Shown: piece after piece, positions 26,928-37,520 of the stretch
Position numbering within the stretch: position 1 is the first letter of the stretch
Layout of the letters: every line of letters begins with the position of its first letter
Source of the DNA: CBDFKS01 sp965248905
GTDB lineage: Bacteria; Chloroflexota; Dehalococcoidia; Lucifugimonadales; JAGWBF01
Reading direction: 5' to 3'
Assembly (NCBI GenBank): GCA_965248905.1
Contig: CBDFKS010000004.1
Coordinates: 186,001 to 250,000, forward strand
DNA: 64,000 nt
The notes under the pieces: model-generated
What the model saw: the letters and a program-made list of their open reading frames with translations, nothing else
The model's database searches: none
What the model was told of the DNA's origin: nothing
Translations under genes and position numbers: made by a program

Positions 26928-27323
26928 GCCTCGGCACCTCCTGCCTTCAGAACACGTTCAATTGTACCCCGGCAGGCATGGGGAGTCAATCTCTCGGAGG
27001 GAGTTGCACGCCTCTGTGGAGTCTGGTAGGGTCCTATGAAAATAAGGGATTTTCATCTATCAGTGGTGCCCCTAAGGGCCATGACCAAGTCTTTTAATTG
27101 TCATTGCGAAGGGCGAAGCCCTGAAGCAATCTCCCGATGCAAAAAGAGATTGCTTCGCTTCACTCGCAATGACAGTAGCGGAGAACTGAAAGACCCTGGA
27201 TGAAATAGCGCCAAGGCTTGACAATTCACCCTAAAAACACCATTATAGTTACGTTCTCACTAATTCGCCTGCAGGTGATTTACGCGGCAGGCGAACGTTC
27301 TAACCTTGTCGATGGAGGGAGTC
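26928..27323. other. Intergenic region with an inverted repeat
   Basis: No gene is seen. It contains the 72-bp repeat at 27101-27172 and, nearer the end, the leader of the secreted protein gene. A GGAGGG at 27313 is the ribosome binding site for the ATG at 27324. Confidence 0.5.
27101..27172. repeat. Dispersed hairpin repeat (TCATTGCGA type)
   Basis: Begins TCATTGCGA and ends TCGCAATGA, with an inner perfect stem GAAGCAATCTC / GAGATTGCTTC. A decayed relative lies at 48611-48672. This is a recurrent REP-like unit in this kind of genome; no coding content. Confidence 0.75.
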
Positions 27324-29282
27324 ATGACTAGGATTTTGCGGCCTAAACCCATGACCGCGGCGATTATTTCCAGTCTAATAATCGCCCTGGTGGTTATCCT
27401 GTGGTTCGCAGTAGGAGCAAGCGGTGGCGTAGCATGAGGGGAAGATGCGGATACTCCTGGTACTGGTGGCATTGGTACTCCTGGCGCCTCAGCCGCCTCC
27501 AGCTCGTCGGACCCTAGCACTAACATCCTGAACGTTACGTCGATCTTCAATGGAAAGGGCGGTTACTCCGCGGATGGCCTCGGTCAGGCTGGGCCCGGAG
27601 GTCTGATACAGGCCGATGTGCCGGCGGGATCAGCCGTGGTACAGGCGTTCCTGTATGGGAGCTACTTTGGCACAACAGATCCTGACCTTACCCAAAGGAC
27701 CATCGATTTCGACGGCACCGTCGTAGTGCTCACCAAAATCGGAGAAAATGTAACCCTAAGTGCTGCCCGCGCCGATGTCACCGGTCAGGTGGCCGCGAAG
27801 GTCGGGGGCGGCGGTGGAATCACCGACTTTGCCGTTAACAGTGACCCGGCTGGTCTAGACGGAGTGGGTCTGGTGGTAGTCTTCTCTAATCCCGGCCTTC
27901 CCGACTCCACCATCGCGGTGATGGATGGCGCCCAACAATCGGCCGGAGACTCGTTTGTGTTCAACTTCGCGTCTCCTCTGGACAAGACGATTGCGGGGTT
28001 CTCCGCGACCATGTCTCTGGGTATTGGATGGGGTTTTCAGGCCGATATAGGCGGGTTAGGCTCGCCTATTTGCGGGGACCTGTCGCCCCAATTTTCCACT
28101 GTTGACGTGAACGGCGCCAGGATGACCAGCTGTGCAGGGAACTATGATGATGGCTTCGGCCTAGATGGCGGTCTTATCACTGTGGGAGGGGTTGGCGATA
28201 GCACCAACAATCCCGCTAACCCACTCCAAGAGGCGGGAGATGGTACAACACCCCGGGGCGAAGATGACGAGCTGTACAATCTTGAGCCGTTCCTGGGCCA
28301 GAACGACACCCAGATGGTGGTCGCCACCTCCAACCCGTCCGACGACGACATCATCTTCCTCGCGGTAATTGGTATAACCGCCGAGGCCACCGTCAGCGCG
28401 GAGATATGCAATGACGGCATCGATAACGACGGCGATGGCCTGGTTGATGGGGATGACCCCGATTGCCAGTTGCCGCCTCCTACAACTAATGTACACTATA
28501 TATATCCGGTGAAGATCACCTGTGTGCCCCACTTCGGGCCTGCCAGCCCGGCGCTGATGCCTGCCAAGTACAGGACTGCGGTCAACGTCCATAACCCCTG
28601 GGACATGCCCGCCAACATCGAGAAGTGGGTCACCCTGTCCCCGCCCCAGGGCAATCCCTCTATCATGAGCGAGCACGTTACAGAGGTCTTGAACCCCTGG
28701 TGGGCCTTTGATGTGGACTGCAAACACATGAAGAACGACTTTATCTGGCCAACTACCGCGGAGCTGAAGGTCCCCGGTGGCAAGGGATTCATGGTGATCA
28801 AGTCGGACAAAGAGTTGGACGTAGTGGCCATATACACCTCCAGGGCGGAGGGTGGCACCACCAGCACAGGGGTCGGGACCAGCATCGATGTGGAGTACAT
28901 CAAACCCCATAAGCGTACCGAGATGCCGTCAGTGGCCCTGCCAGACCTCACGGTGAAGATAGCTCCCAACAATGAATCGATCATTGAGAACTGCCCAACA
29001 GCCTCTACCTGTGAGTTCGACGTGCCCTTCCGGATAAGCAACATCGGTCCCGTGGCCGCGGGTCCCTTTGATCTGTTGTTGGATGCCGATCCGAGCTACT
29101 CGACCGTCATTTCGTACGGCGGGCTTGCCGCAGGAGCAGACATTAACGACACCTTCAGATTCGGACCAGGGGCCTCGTGCCACGACCCCGATTGCACCAC
29201 CTCGGCCAAGGTTGACAACAGCAACACGGTGCCGGAGAGCGACGAGACTAACAACGGGGATACATACACCGATCAGGGCTAG
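27324..29282 (+). pseudogene. Secreted CARDB-domain surface protein with an in-frame TGA near its start
   Basis: The full frame from ATG 27324 (RBS GGAGGG) has 652 codons. It opens with a signal/anchor (AIISSLIIALVVILWFAVG), then an in-frame TGA at 27435-27437 (codon 38), then LNVTSIFNGKGGYSADGLG and the mature part. A GTG at 27618 could start a protein, but without signal. Domains in order: a beta-rich DUF3344-like region (about 60-350), a MopE-type Ca-binding-like motif CNDGIDNDGDGLVDGDDPDC (about 362-381), a domain of about 135 residues shared with the next surface protein (nt 28492-28917), and a C-terminal CARDB domain (28938-29280). Role in the envelope unknown. The TGA may be a mutation or an error. 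Confidence 0.75.
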
Positions 29283-29388
29283 GATCCCACGAACTAGTAC
29301 TCAGTCAACTCGGTTTTGGTAATTGTTTAAGAAAACGTCTAAGGTTGCTACCCTTTTTTAGGAGTGTTGACGTAGGAGGGTGGCAGCC

Positions 29389-29859
29389 ATGGGACGAGAA
29401 CGGTATGTGGTCCGGTTGGAAAGGGAAGAACGAGACCAGTTGGAACGACTGATTCGCGGGGGAAAGAGCCCAGCGCGAAAGGTTGCCCGGGCCCGTATTC
29501 TGCTAAAGGCAGATACGGGCTGGGGGGTGATGCGCATCGTGGAGGCGCTGGACACGTCTGCGGGTACGGTGTGCCGTACCAAGCGGCGGTACCTGGAGGG
29601 AGGACTGAAGCGGGCCTTGGAGGAAGATCCTCGGCCAGGACATCCGACCAAACTGGATGAGCGGGGGGAAGCGCACCTGATTGCCCTGGCGTGCAGCGAG
29701 GCCCCCCCAGGCCATGACCACTGGACCCTGCGGCTCCTGGCAAACAAGGTGGTGGAGTTGGGGCTGGCGCCCTCCATGTCCCACGAGGGAATTCGCAAGC
29801 GGTTGAAAAAAACAGTCTCAAGCCGTGGCAGAAGAAGGAGTGGTGTATTCCCCAGGTGA
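29389..29859 (+). CDS. IS630 transposase, first frame, copy 2
   Basis: Identical in reading to the first frame of copy 1: 156 residues, ATG at 29389 with AGGAGG upstream, helix-turn-helix N-terminal part, and the seven-A slippery run at 29806-29812. The frameshift product would run into the damaged second frame. Confidence 0.88.
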   Translation: MGRERYVVRLEREERDQLERLIRGGKSPARKVARARILLKADTGWGVMRIVEALDTSAGTVCRTKRRYLEGGLKRALEEDPRPGHPTKLDERGEAHLIALACSEAPPGHDHWTLRLLANKVVELGLAPSMSHEGIRKRLKKTVSSRGRRRSGVFPR

Positions 29860-30508
29860 GCGCCGAGTTTGTGGCGTGTATGGAGGATGTGCTGGACCTT
29901 TACGCGGAACCCTATGACCCAGAGCGCCCGGTGGTCTGTTTCGACGAGACCTCCAAGCAGTTGCTGGCGGAAAAGAGGTCTCCGATCCCGCCCAAGCCGG
30001 CACGACGGGAGCGATACGATTACGAGTACCAGCGCAATGGCACCCGAAACCTGTTCATGCTGTGCGAGCCCCTGGCGGGCTGGAGGCATGTGGCAGTGAC
30101 CGAACGTCGTACCACTGCTTGGTGGACTTCGCTAAGCAGATGCGGTGGCTGGCCGATGAAGCTTACCCAGCGTCCGAGAAGATCCGGGTGGTGCTGGACA
30201 ACCTCAACACCCACAAACCAGCTTCCCTCTACGAAACCTTCGAGCCCAAGGAGGCTAGGCGAATACGCAAACGCTTGGAGTTTCACTACACTCCCAAGCA
30301 CGGTAGTTGGCTCAACATGGCAGAGATCGAGTTCAGTGTCTTGGCCAGGCGAGTCCTGCGCCGGCGTATTGCCGATGAAGAGACTTTGAGTGGCGAGATC
30401 GCGGCCCTGGAGGCAGAACGAAACCAAGCCGGAGCAACCATTGACTGGAGATTCTCCACTGTGGACGCCCGAGTCAAGCTTCACCATCTCTATCCTGCCA
30501 ACAATTAG
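29856..30508 (+). pseudogene. IS630 transposase catalytic frame, copy 2, broken by a 5-bp insertion
   Basis: Carries the first catalytic Asp (VVCFDETSKQL). At 30115-30119 five extra bases shift the frame after TERRT, so the second Asp (VVLDNLNTHKP) and the Glu (MAEIEFSVL) are read only from another frame. Copies 1 and 3 lack the insertion. Inactive. Confidence 0.9.
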
Positions 30509-30549
30509 GTTGACTGAGTACTAGTTCACATACTAAGGACATCGCTTGT

Positions 30550-30576
30550 AAGGCCCGGCTTTTGGAGCCGGGCCTT
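30550..30576 (+). terminator. Intrinsic-type terminator, displaced by IS630 copy 2
   Basis: Perfect 11-bp stem AAGGCCCGGCT / AGCCGGGCCTT with a 5-base loop, followed by ATCCTTTTG. Without IS630 copy 2 it would lie about 43 bases after the stop of the secreted protein gene, so it is probably that gene's terminator. It may now end transcripts running out of the IS. Confidence 0.8.
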
Positions 30577-30840
30577 ATCCTTTTGAGTTATTCAGCCCTG
30601 GTGCACGGTCGAACCTTAGTGAAAGGTCTGTCCCTATCCTGATCATTGCTACGAAAGTGCCCTTCATCCCAGGCCTTTTCTCCCAGTGGAAGAAGGGTAT
30701 CCGAAGGTCGGAGCTTGCCCTGTAGAACTGTGGCTTGACGATTCGTACATAAGAAGCTATCCTGTCGCCAATCCCTCACTAACACAATCAAGGGGGTTGG
30801 GGCGCAACGGTGACTCATCTTATCGTTTGGAGATAGGTCC

Positions 30841-33800
30841 ATGAAAAGGACTGTTGCAGTAGCTCTAGTCGTGGCGCTGGCTGCGGGCATCACCGCGGGA
30901 GTCTGGGGGTTGGTCTCCCAAAGCCGCGCCCGCCGCCGCGACCCTTACCGTGACCAACCTCAATGACGCCGGCGCAGGTTCCTTGCGACAGGCGATCATC
31001 GACGCAGTGGCCGGTGACACCATCGACTTCGCCGTCACGGGGACCATCACGCTCACCAGCGGCGAACTGTCTATCAACAAGAACCTGACCATACAGGGCC
31101 CTGGCGCAGCCAACCTGGCCGTCAGTGGCAACAATGCAAGTCGCGTCTTAAACATCATTAGCGGGACCGTGAACATCTCTGGGGTGACTATCCGGGACGG
31201 CAATATAACCGCCAACGCCGTAGCTGGCGGTATTCTTAACAACGGCACACTAACGCTGAGCAACATCATCGTCAGCGGGAACACCGCCGCCGCTGCTGGC
31301 GGCATCCGCAATGACGGCACACTCAATTTGACCAACAGCACCCTCAGCAATAACGTAGCTAGAGGTAATGGCGGCGGCCTCTCCAACGGATTCGGGGGCA
31401 CGCTAATCCTGACCAACACCTCCGTCGTCGGCAACTCGGCCGGCACCAGTAGCGGCGGTATCGAGAACCTTGGCGCGGCATCCGTGATTAACAGCACCGT
31501 TAGCGTCAACGCGGCTGGCTCCAGCGCTTCCGGTGGCGGCATCTCTAACGAAGTCGGTACCTTAACCCTGACCAACAGTACCATCAGGGGGAACTCGGCT
31601 TTTTCCGGCGGCGGCATTGACAATAATAACGGCGCCGCGCTAATCCTTACCAACAGCACCGTTAGCAACAACGTGGTTGGCAATCGGGGCGGGGGCATCC
31701 AGAACAGAAACAGCGGGACGGCAGAACTTACCAACAGCACCATCAGCGCCAACTCGGCCGGTTTCGGCGGCGGCATTTTTTTGGAAAACAACGGCACAGC
31801 AAGCCTGACCAACAGCATCATCGCCGAGAATCCTTTTGGCGGCGACTGTGAAGGGAGTGGGATCACCTCTCTGGGCCATAACCTGGACAGCGATGGCACC
31901 TGCAACCTGACGGAGCCAACAGATCTCCCCAACACAGACCCCGATCTGGGCCCGCTGCAGGACAACGGCGGCCCGACCAAGACCCACTCTCTGCCGGCCG
32001 GCAGCCCTGCCATCGACGCTATTCCAGTAGCGGACTGCACCGACTCGGATGGCAACCCAATCACCATCGACCAACGGGGTGTATCTCGACCGCAGGGCCC
32101 CGCATGCGATATAGGCGCCTATGAGTTCGAGGAGCCCGACGTGTTCACCTACTCCGCCAAGATCGTGTGTGTACCGCACCTGGGCAAAGCCGGTACCGCA
32201 CTGATGCCGGGCAAGTATAGGACTGCTGTCAATGTCCACAACCCATCGGACGAGCCCGCCCACATCCAGAAATGGGTCACCTTGTCACCACCCCAGGGCC
32301 AGACGCCCATCACGGGAGGCAGAATAGCCGACACCCTCCAGCCCTGGTCATCCTTCGACGTGGATTGCCTCCATTTCCGGGACGACTTCTGGTTGCCCGA
32401 AGGCGCCAAGGTCCCTGGCGGTAAAGGCTTCATGGTGATCCGCTCCGACAAGATGCTGGATGTGGTCGCGGTGTACACCTCTAAAGCGAAGAATCCCCCG
32501 AGCGACAACGGTGTGGGAACCAGCATTGACGTGGAGCGCGTTGAGCCCAAGATGTCCAACGGCACCATTCCCAGCGGCCCCATACACCCACCATCCGGCA
32601 TGGTGAGCTGGTGGTCTGGAGACGACCACCCCAACGACATCATCGATGGCAACCACGGAACTTTGCAAGGCGACGCCACTTACGGCCCTGGAATGGTGGA
32701 CGAGGCCTTTAGCTTTGATGGAGTGGATGACTACGTCTCCGCGCCACAGGTGACGAATCTGGACGGGTCCAGCTTTACGGGCCTGACCATCGACGCCTGG
32801 ATTAATCCAGACACAGTGGCGGCTAATCACGCCGTGGCAGGAGTCTACAACAGCTCCGTGACGCTGACGACGTACCAGTTTCACATCGTCAACGGGCAGC
32901 TCAACTTCGGTGCGTCCTGGGATCCCAACTGGACAGTAGACTTCTTCTCAGCGATATCAAGTTATAACATCCCGGTTGCACAGTGGACACATGTTGCTGG
33001 GACCTGGTCTGGAGGCAGTAACGTTAAGCTGTACATCAATGGCGTAGAAGATACCGCCACTACAGTGAGCACACTCAATGTATTTCCGAGCCTTGGCGAA
33101 ACGAGTGTCCCGGCTACAATAGGTGCCCTGACCAATATCAGCAATCAAGCGAACTCCTTCTTTGATGGGCTCATTGACGAGGTGGAGATCTTCGATCGCG
33201 CCCTCAGCGCCGACGAGATCAGGGCCATCTTCGAGGCGGGCTCGGAAGGCAAGATCAAACCGAAACCCATCGTACCACCCTCAGGCATGGTGAGCTGGTG
33301 GTCCGCGGACGACCACCCCAACGACATCGTTGACGGCAACCACGGCACGCTGCAAGGTGGCGCCACCTACGCCGGAGGCATGGTGGACCAGGCGTTCAGC
33401 CTGGACGGGGACGGAGACTACGTCGATCTGGGCAATATCGCGAGCTTGGACTTCACCGACCAGGACTTCACTATAGACGCCTGGTTCCGGATATCCGATT
33501 ACCCCAACAATGGAGGAGGAGGGTGCGGGCCCCGGTATCCAATCTTTGCCAACAATGCCTGGGGTTACGTCTCGGAGATCGTAGGAAGTGGACAGCTTGT
33601 CTTTTACAAATACCACGAAGTATCGGCGGTTGTCGTTGTAACCAGCCCCGACCCGGTCTCCATCGACCGCTGGCACCACTTCACGGCGGTCCATACCGTC
33701 TCTGAGCTGCGTCTCTATGTGGATGGCCAGCTGGTTGATACCGCGGCCAGTCCTTCGGGGGCTATCTTCTACCATGGCAGCGGTGTTGACACGCCCGAGA

Positions 33801-33943
33801 TCGGAAGAATGAACTGTGGCGACCTACCCTACTTTCACTTCAAGGGCCTTGTAGACGAGGTGGAGATATTCGACCGCGCCCTCACGGACGCTGAAATCAG
33901 CGCCATCTACGAGGCAGGCCCTGCAGGGAAGATCAAGCCTTAA
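30841..33943 (+). pseudogene. Secreted beta-helix / LamG-domain surface protein with a frameshift in its signal region
   Basis: ATG 30841 (GGAGATAGG upstream) begins a signal peptide (VAVALVVALAAGITAGVWG). One extra C in CTCCCAAAG (about 30917) throws the frame; removing it gives SKAAPAAATLTVTNLNDAG and a 1033-residue protein. The coding part from GTG 30950 is otherwise open. Domains: right-handed beta-helix with repeated LTNSTVSNN / GGGI units (about 30985-31900) ending in a choice-of-anchor-like DIGAYEF, the domain shared with the 27324 gene (32147-32554), then two LamG/concanavalin-like domains (SGMVSWWS...DDHPND, each about 220 residues, 32582-33250 and 33274-33943), both ending FDRAL.. 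and GKIKP. Probably an adhesin or glycan-binding surface protein. The frameshift could be an assembly error in a C-run. Confidence 0.82.
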
Positions 33944-34114
33944 TGTTCGTTTGTGGCTCCCATTTCGATTGGATAGAAGGGCTCGATAGACACCCTATGA
34001 CTTTGTGGCATGTTAGGTGGAGTATTCCAACACGGGGCCCGCATTAAGATCCCACTCCAGTGTTTTCCCGTTAAGAACCGCGATTAATTAGAAGTAAGAA
34101 ATCAACGGCAAGAT

Positions 34115-34450
34115 TCACATTTGCATCGGCATAGATTCGTGAACTTCTATTTCGCAACCGGCCGTCCACTCAAGGTGGGGATGCCCGTCAAGCAGCGCTT
34201 TCGCTGCGCTCATATCCTCTGCTTCCAGCACCGAGTAACCGACCACATTTTTATCGCTTGGTGAACTACCTGACTTGCTTAGTTTCTGGCCGCCAACAAG
34301 TGGGGAGCCCATGTCAACTAGACCGGCACCGCACTTCGCTACCCATGCCATCCACACCTCCATGCCCTTCTGCATATCTTCAGCGCTGGCATCTTTCATA
34401 GTTTCCATCATTGACGCTGGAGCATGATAGATCACGATAAATTTTTTCAT
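34115..34450 (-). CDS. YCII-like (DGPF-type) small protein
   Basis: 111 residues from the ATG at 34450: MKKFIVIYHAPASM, then WMAWVAKCGAGLVDMGSPL and YSVLEAEDMSAAKALLDGHP. This is a ferredoxin-like alpha/beta fold of the YCII/DGPF group, of unknown function; some relatives act in sigma-factor or catabolic operons. The IS1182 element begins only 12 bases upstream, so native promoter and RBS are displaced and expression now depends on the IS end. Confidence 0.75.
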   Translation of the reverse strand: MKKFIVIYHAPASMMETMKDASAEDMQKGMEVWMAWVAKCGAGLVDMGSPLVGGQKLSKSGSSPSDKNVVGYSVLEAEDMSAAKALLDGHPHLEWTAGCEIEVHESMPMQM

Positions 34451-34462
34451 AGTCTTTGAGCG

Positions 34463-36027
34463 TGTCCCATAGACCCCCTTTCTGCGGGGTTGGCAAAGCA
34501 GTAAGCTCATAGAAACATCAGGCAGGTGGGATACTATGGGTTATAACCTTCTGAGTTGCGAGCGAGACCAGAGCTACTTGATGCCGCCGTCCATGAGGGA
34601 TTGGCTGAGCGAGGGTCACTTGGCCTGGTTCATAGTGGATGCAGTAGGCCAGATGGATCTGAGGGAGTTCTATGGAGTCTATCGAAGTGATGGATGGGGT
34701 GCAGCGGCCTACGATCCGGGGATGATGGTGGCCATCCTGTTGTACGGGTACTGCCTGGGTGTACGCAGTTCCAGGCGCATAGCCCGTGCTCTGGAGGAAG
34801 ATGTAGGATTCCGGGTGGTGGCGGCCAACCGGCAGCCAGACTTCCGTACCATCTGTCGCTTTAGGGCGGAGCGCGAGGAGGCGTTCGAGGAGCTCTTTGT
34901 AGAGGTACTGAGGTTATGCCATGAAGCGGGTCTGGTGAAGTTGGGGGTAGTGGCTCTTGATGGGACGAAGGTGGCAGCCAACGCGGCCCTGGCCACCAAC
35001 CGGAGCCACCAGGCCATTGAAGAAGAAGTGCGGCGCATATTGGCAGAGGCCAAGGCAATGGATGCTGAAGAGGATGCCAACTATGGTCCCGACCGGCGAG
35101 GGGATGAGCTACCGGAAGGGCTAGGGGGATGGACGGAGCGGCTCAAGCGCCTGAAGGAAGCCAAGGAACGTCTGCGGCGGGATGCTGAAGCGGGAGCCAA
35201 GGCTGTCCAAGAGCATGTGGAGCGACGGCGGGCAGAAGAAGAGGCCACAGGCAAAAAGAAGCGTGGGCGAAAGCCCAAGGTGGTAGAGCCACTCCCTACC
35301 GAAGAGGCGAAGGCTAATACCACCGACCTGGACAGTCGCATCATGAAGACCAGGCAAGGGTACGTGCAGGGCTACAATGCCCAGGCGGTGGTGAGCGAGG
35401 AGCAGATCATAGTAGCCGTTGGAGTGACCCAAGAGGCCAACGATGTGCAGCAACTGGAGCCGATGCTGCAAACCATGGCGCATACTCTGGAGGCAGCCGG
35501 CATAGAGGACCGGCCAAAAGCTGGCTTGGCCGATGCCGGGTACTGGAGTGAGGCCAATATCAGGGCTTGCCCCTGGCCAGAGATGCCTGAGCTTCTTATT
35601 GCCTCCACCAAGGATTGGAAACAGCGGAAGATGCTACGGGAGAAGGGGTGTCCCCGAGGGCGTATACCAAAAGGACTGAGCCCGAGAGACAGGATGGAGC
35701 GCAAGCTGCTGACAAAGCGAGGCCGAGCTCTGTACAAGAAGCGGGGTGTACTGGTGGAGCCGGTGTTCGGACAGGTCAAGGAAGGCCAGGGGTTCCGACG
35801 GTTTATGAGACGGGGGTTGGGCGCTGCACAGAGTGAGTGGTCGCTGGCAGGGACGACCCATAACTTGCTCAAGCTTTGGCGCAGCGCCAAGGCGCCATGG
35901 AACTAAGAGAGTAGACGACCTCTCTGAGGGCCGACAAGTGGCCGGTGCAACTGGACGGGCCAACCTCTGTTGAGGCGCATCGCTCCCACACCTGTGTTAC
36001 TCAACTCCCCCACCAGTCTATGAGACA
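34463..36027 (+). mobile_element. IS1182-family element (about 1.57 kb), apparently intact
   Basis: Ends TGTCCCATAGAC (34463-34474) and GTCTATGAGACA (36016-36027) are inverted repeats with one mismatch. The interior holds one complete transposase gene. No clear target duplication. It inserted immediately upstream of the YCII-like gene. A different IS1182-family transposase tail lies at the right window edge. Confidence 0.8.
34536..35906 (+). CDS. IS1182-family transposase
   Basis: 456 residues, complete. The N-terminal DUF772 region (YDPGMMVAILLYGYCLGVRSSR) precedes a DDE domain interrupted by a long charged coiled insert (about 155-260, rich in Glu/Arg/Lys) typical of IS1182. Catalytic candidates: Asp in VALDGTKVAANA, Asp in GLADAGYWSE, Glu in VEPVFGQVKEGQGFRRF. 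GGCAGGTGGGATACT precedes the start. Nothing indicates damage. Confidence 0.93.
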   Translation: MGYNLLSCERDQSYLMPPSMRDWLSEGHLAWFIVDAVGQMDLREFYGVYRSDGWGAAAYDPGMMVAILLYGYCLGVRSSRRIARALEEDVGFRVVAANRQPDFRTICRFRAEREEAFEELFVEVLRLCHEAGLVKLGVVALDGTKVAANAALATNRSHQAIEEEVRRILAEAKAMDAEEDANYGPDRRGDELPEGLGGWTERLKRLKEAKERLRRDAEAGAKAVQEHVERRRAEEEATGKKKRGRKPKVVEPLPTEEAKANTTDLDSRIMKTRQGYVQGYNAQAVVSEEQIIVAVGVTQEANDVQQLEPMLQTMAHTLEAAGIEDRPKAGLADAGYWSEANIRACPWPEMPELLIASTKDWKQRKMLREKGCPRGRIPKGLSPRDRMERKLLTKRGRALYKKRGVLVEPVFGQVKEGQGFRRFMRRGLGAAQSEWSLAGTTHNLLKLWRSAKAPWN

Positions 36028-36109
36028 AACTCCTTTACCCTCGCTTTCTGATCATTAGATTGACCTTAGAGTTATATCACTTTCCTATCGGTGGCGACAA
36101 CTGGTCATC

Positions 36110-37504
36110 CTAGTGAGCCGCTCGACGAAGGTATTTCCCGTAGCCTGGGGAGCCGACGACCTCGCCGTCCTGCATCACTGTCCAGCCCCGCACGATGGTA
36201 CGCACGGGCCAACCCCGCAACTTCCATCCCTCGTAGATACTAAAGTCCGAGCCCGAAGACAGCATATCCGCACTGACCTCTCGTTCCCAGTCCATGTCCA
36301 CAATGGCCAGGTCCGCATCGGAACCCACTGCGATGGTGCCCTTCCGGGGATAGATGCCGAAGATTTGCGCCGGATTGTACGAGGTGACTTCCGCGACCCG
36401 CTCCAAACTAATTCGGTCTTTGTTAACCCCCTCGCTAAGCAGCACAGGCACCAAAGTAGCCACTCCAGCAAAGCCAGAGCTGGCGTGCCAGATGTCTCCG
36501 GTGAGCTTCTCGTGGCACTTGAAGGCGCCGTGGTCGGTAGCCATCACCTGTACGGTCCCGTCGGCAAGGGCATCCCAGATAGCCTGGTTGTCCTGGGCCG
36601 TGCGCAGAGGCGGGCTCATCTTGCCCAGGGCTCCCACGGGTGACTCCTTGGTGTGGGTGAGGTATTGGGCACAGCTTTCGGCGTAGACAGGGGCTCCTCC
36701 ATTCCTGAGCCGACGGATCTGGCTGAGGGCAGCCTCGCTGGACATGTGCACCAAGTAGAGAGGGCAGTTGGTCTGCTTAGCCAGGTAGATGGCTCTGGAG
36801 ACGGCTTCCGCTTCGCCCTCAGCGGGCCGGCTCTCGCACCAGGCCAGAAAGTCGTTTCGTCCCGCCTGCTTCAGCTTCTCGGTAGCCCTGGCATTGATCT
36901 CGGCATTCTCGGCATGCACCTGGGCGACGGCGCCTGGTACCTGTCCCACGGTTCGCAGGCCCTCCATCAAGAACCCGTCATCGATGGGCGCCATGGGCCC
37001 GGTGTGGGGCAATGCGGTCATTATGGCCGCGTCCTCCCCTTTAATGCCCGGAAAGAACTTAAAGGAGAGAATACCGTACTCTCTGACGTACTGGGGGATG
37101 CGGGCGAGATTATCCTCGGTAAACAGGACCAGATGGATGCCGAAGTCAACCCGGGCGTTGGCCTCACCGTCGGATATAAGCTGAGGAACTAACTCGTGGT
37201 AGTTATATGGGTGCTTGCGAAAGAATGTCAGAATAGTCGTGACCCCGCCGATGGCAGCCGACGCCGTCTCCGTGTCGAACTCCTTGGCGTGAGGTCCGCT
37301 GTGTCCGATGTGCATATGGCTCTCTATGGCCCCTGGGAGCACATACTTGCCGCCGGCGTCCACCACTTCCCATGCTTTCCAAACATCGGAGTCACCCTGG
37401 AATATGGCGCTAATACGGCCGTCTTTGATAGCCAAAGAGGCTTCGACAATGCCCTGCCTGGGAATGACCAGGCGGCCGTTGTGGATTACGACGTCCGCAT
37501 CCAA
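36110..37504 (-). CDS. Dihydropyrimidinase/hydantoinase-type amidohydrolase
   Basis: 464 residues of the cyclic amidohydrolase family. Metal ligands: HxH in IESHMHIGH, carboxylated Lys in LSFKFFPGIKG, His in VAQVHAENAEI, His in LYLVHMSSEAAL, Asp in VMATDHGAF. The family opens cyclic amides such as hydantoins, dihydropyrimidines and dihydroorotate. I chose the TTG at 37504, which has AAGGAG eight bases upstream and begins at DADVVIHNGRLV; a TTG at 37534 is also in frame, inside the repeat. The promoter region is occupied by the 123-bp repeat at 37521-37643. Confidence 0.9.
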   Translation of the reverse strand: MDADVVIHNGRLVIPRQGIVEASLAIKDGRISAIFQGDSDVWKAWEVVDAGGKYVLPGAIESHMHIGHSGPHAKEFDTETASAAIGGVTTILTFFRKHPYNYHELVPQLISDGEANARVDFGIHLVLFTEDNLARIPQYVREYGILSFKFFPGIKGEDAAIMTALPHTGPMAPIDDGFLMEGLRTVGQVPGAVAQVHAENAEINARATEKLKQAGRNDFLAWCESRPAEGEAEAVSRAIYLAKQTNCPLYLVHMSSEAALSQIRRLRNGGAPVYAESCAQYLTHTKESPVGALGKMSPPLRTAQDNQAIWDALADGTVQVMATDHGAFKCHEKLTGDIWHASSGFAGVATLVPVLLSEGVNKDRISLERVAEVTSYNPAQIFGIYPRKGTIAVGSDADLAIVDMDWEREVSADMLSSGSDFSIYEGWKLRGWPVRTIVRGWTVMQDGEVVGSPGYGKYLRRAAH

Positions 37505-37520
37505 ACTCTCTTCTCCTTTA

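Larger units (their letters stand above)
29297..30521 (+). mobile_element. IS630-family insertion sequence, copy 2 (1225 bp)
   Basis: Same 13-bp inverted repeats and TA-in-CTAG flanks as copy 1. It sits between the stop codon of the secreted protein (29282) and what was that gene's terminator (30550-30576). It differs from copies 1 and 3 by a 5-base insertion (CTGCT at 30115-30119) in the catalytic frame, so this copy probably cannot make active transposase. Confidence 0.95.

Noticed and set aside
27101..27172. CRISPR-like repeat
   Set aside because: Single palindromic unit without regularly spaced copies or cas genes. I saw no CRISPR array in the window.
27435..27437. In-frame TGA in the secreted CARDB protein as a possible selenocysteine
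   Set aside because: It sits just after the signal region, not at a redox or Cys position, and no SECIS-like stem with a proper loop follows.
30865..32067. A 400-codon minus-strand frame opposite the beta-helix protein
   Set aside because: Low-complexity proline/leucine repeats that mirror the repeats of the coding strand. No start signal or domain.
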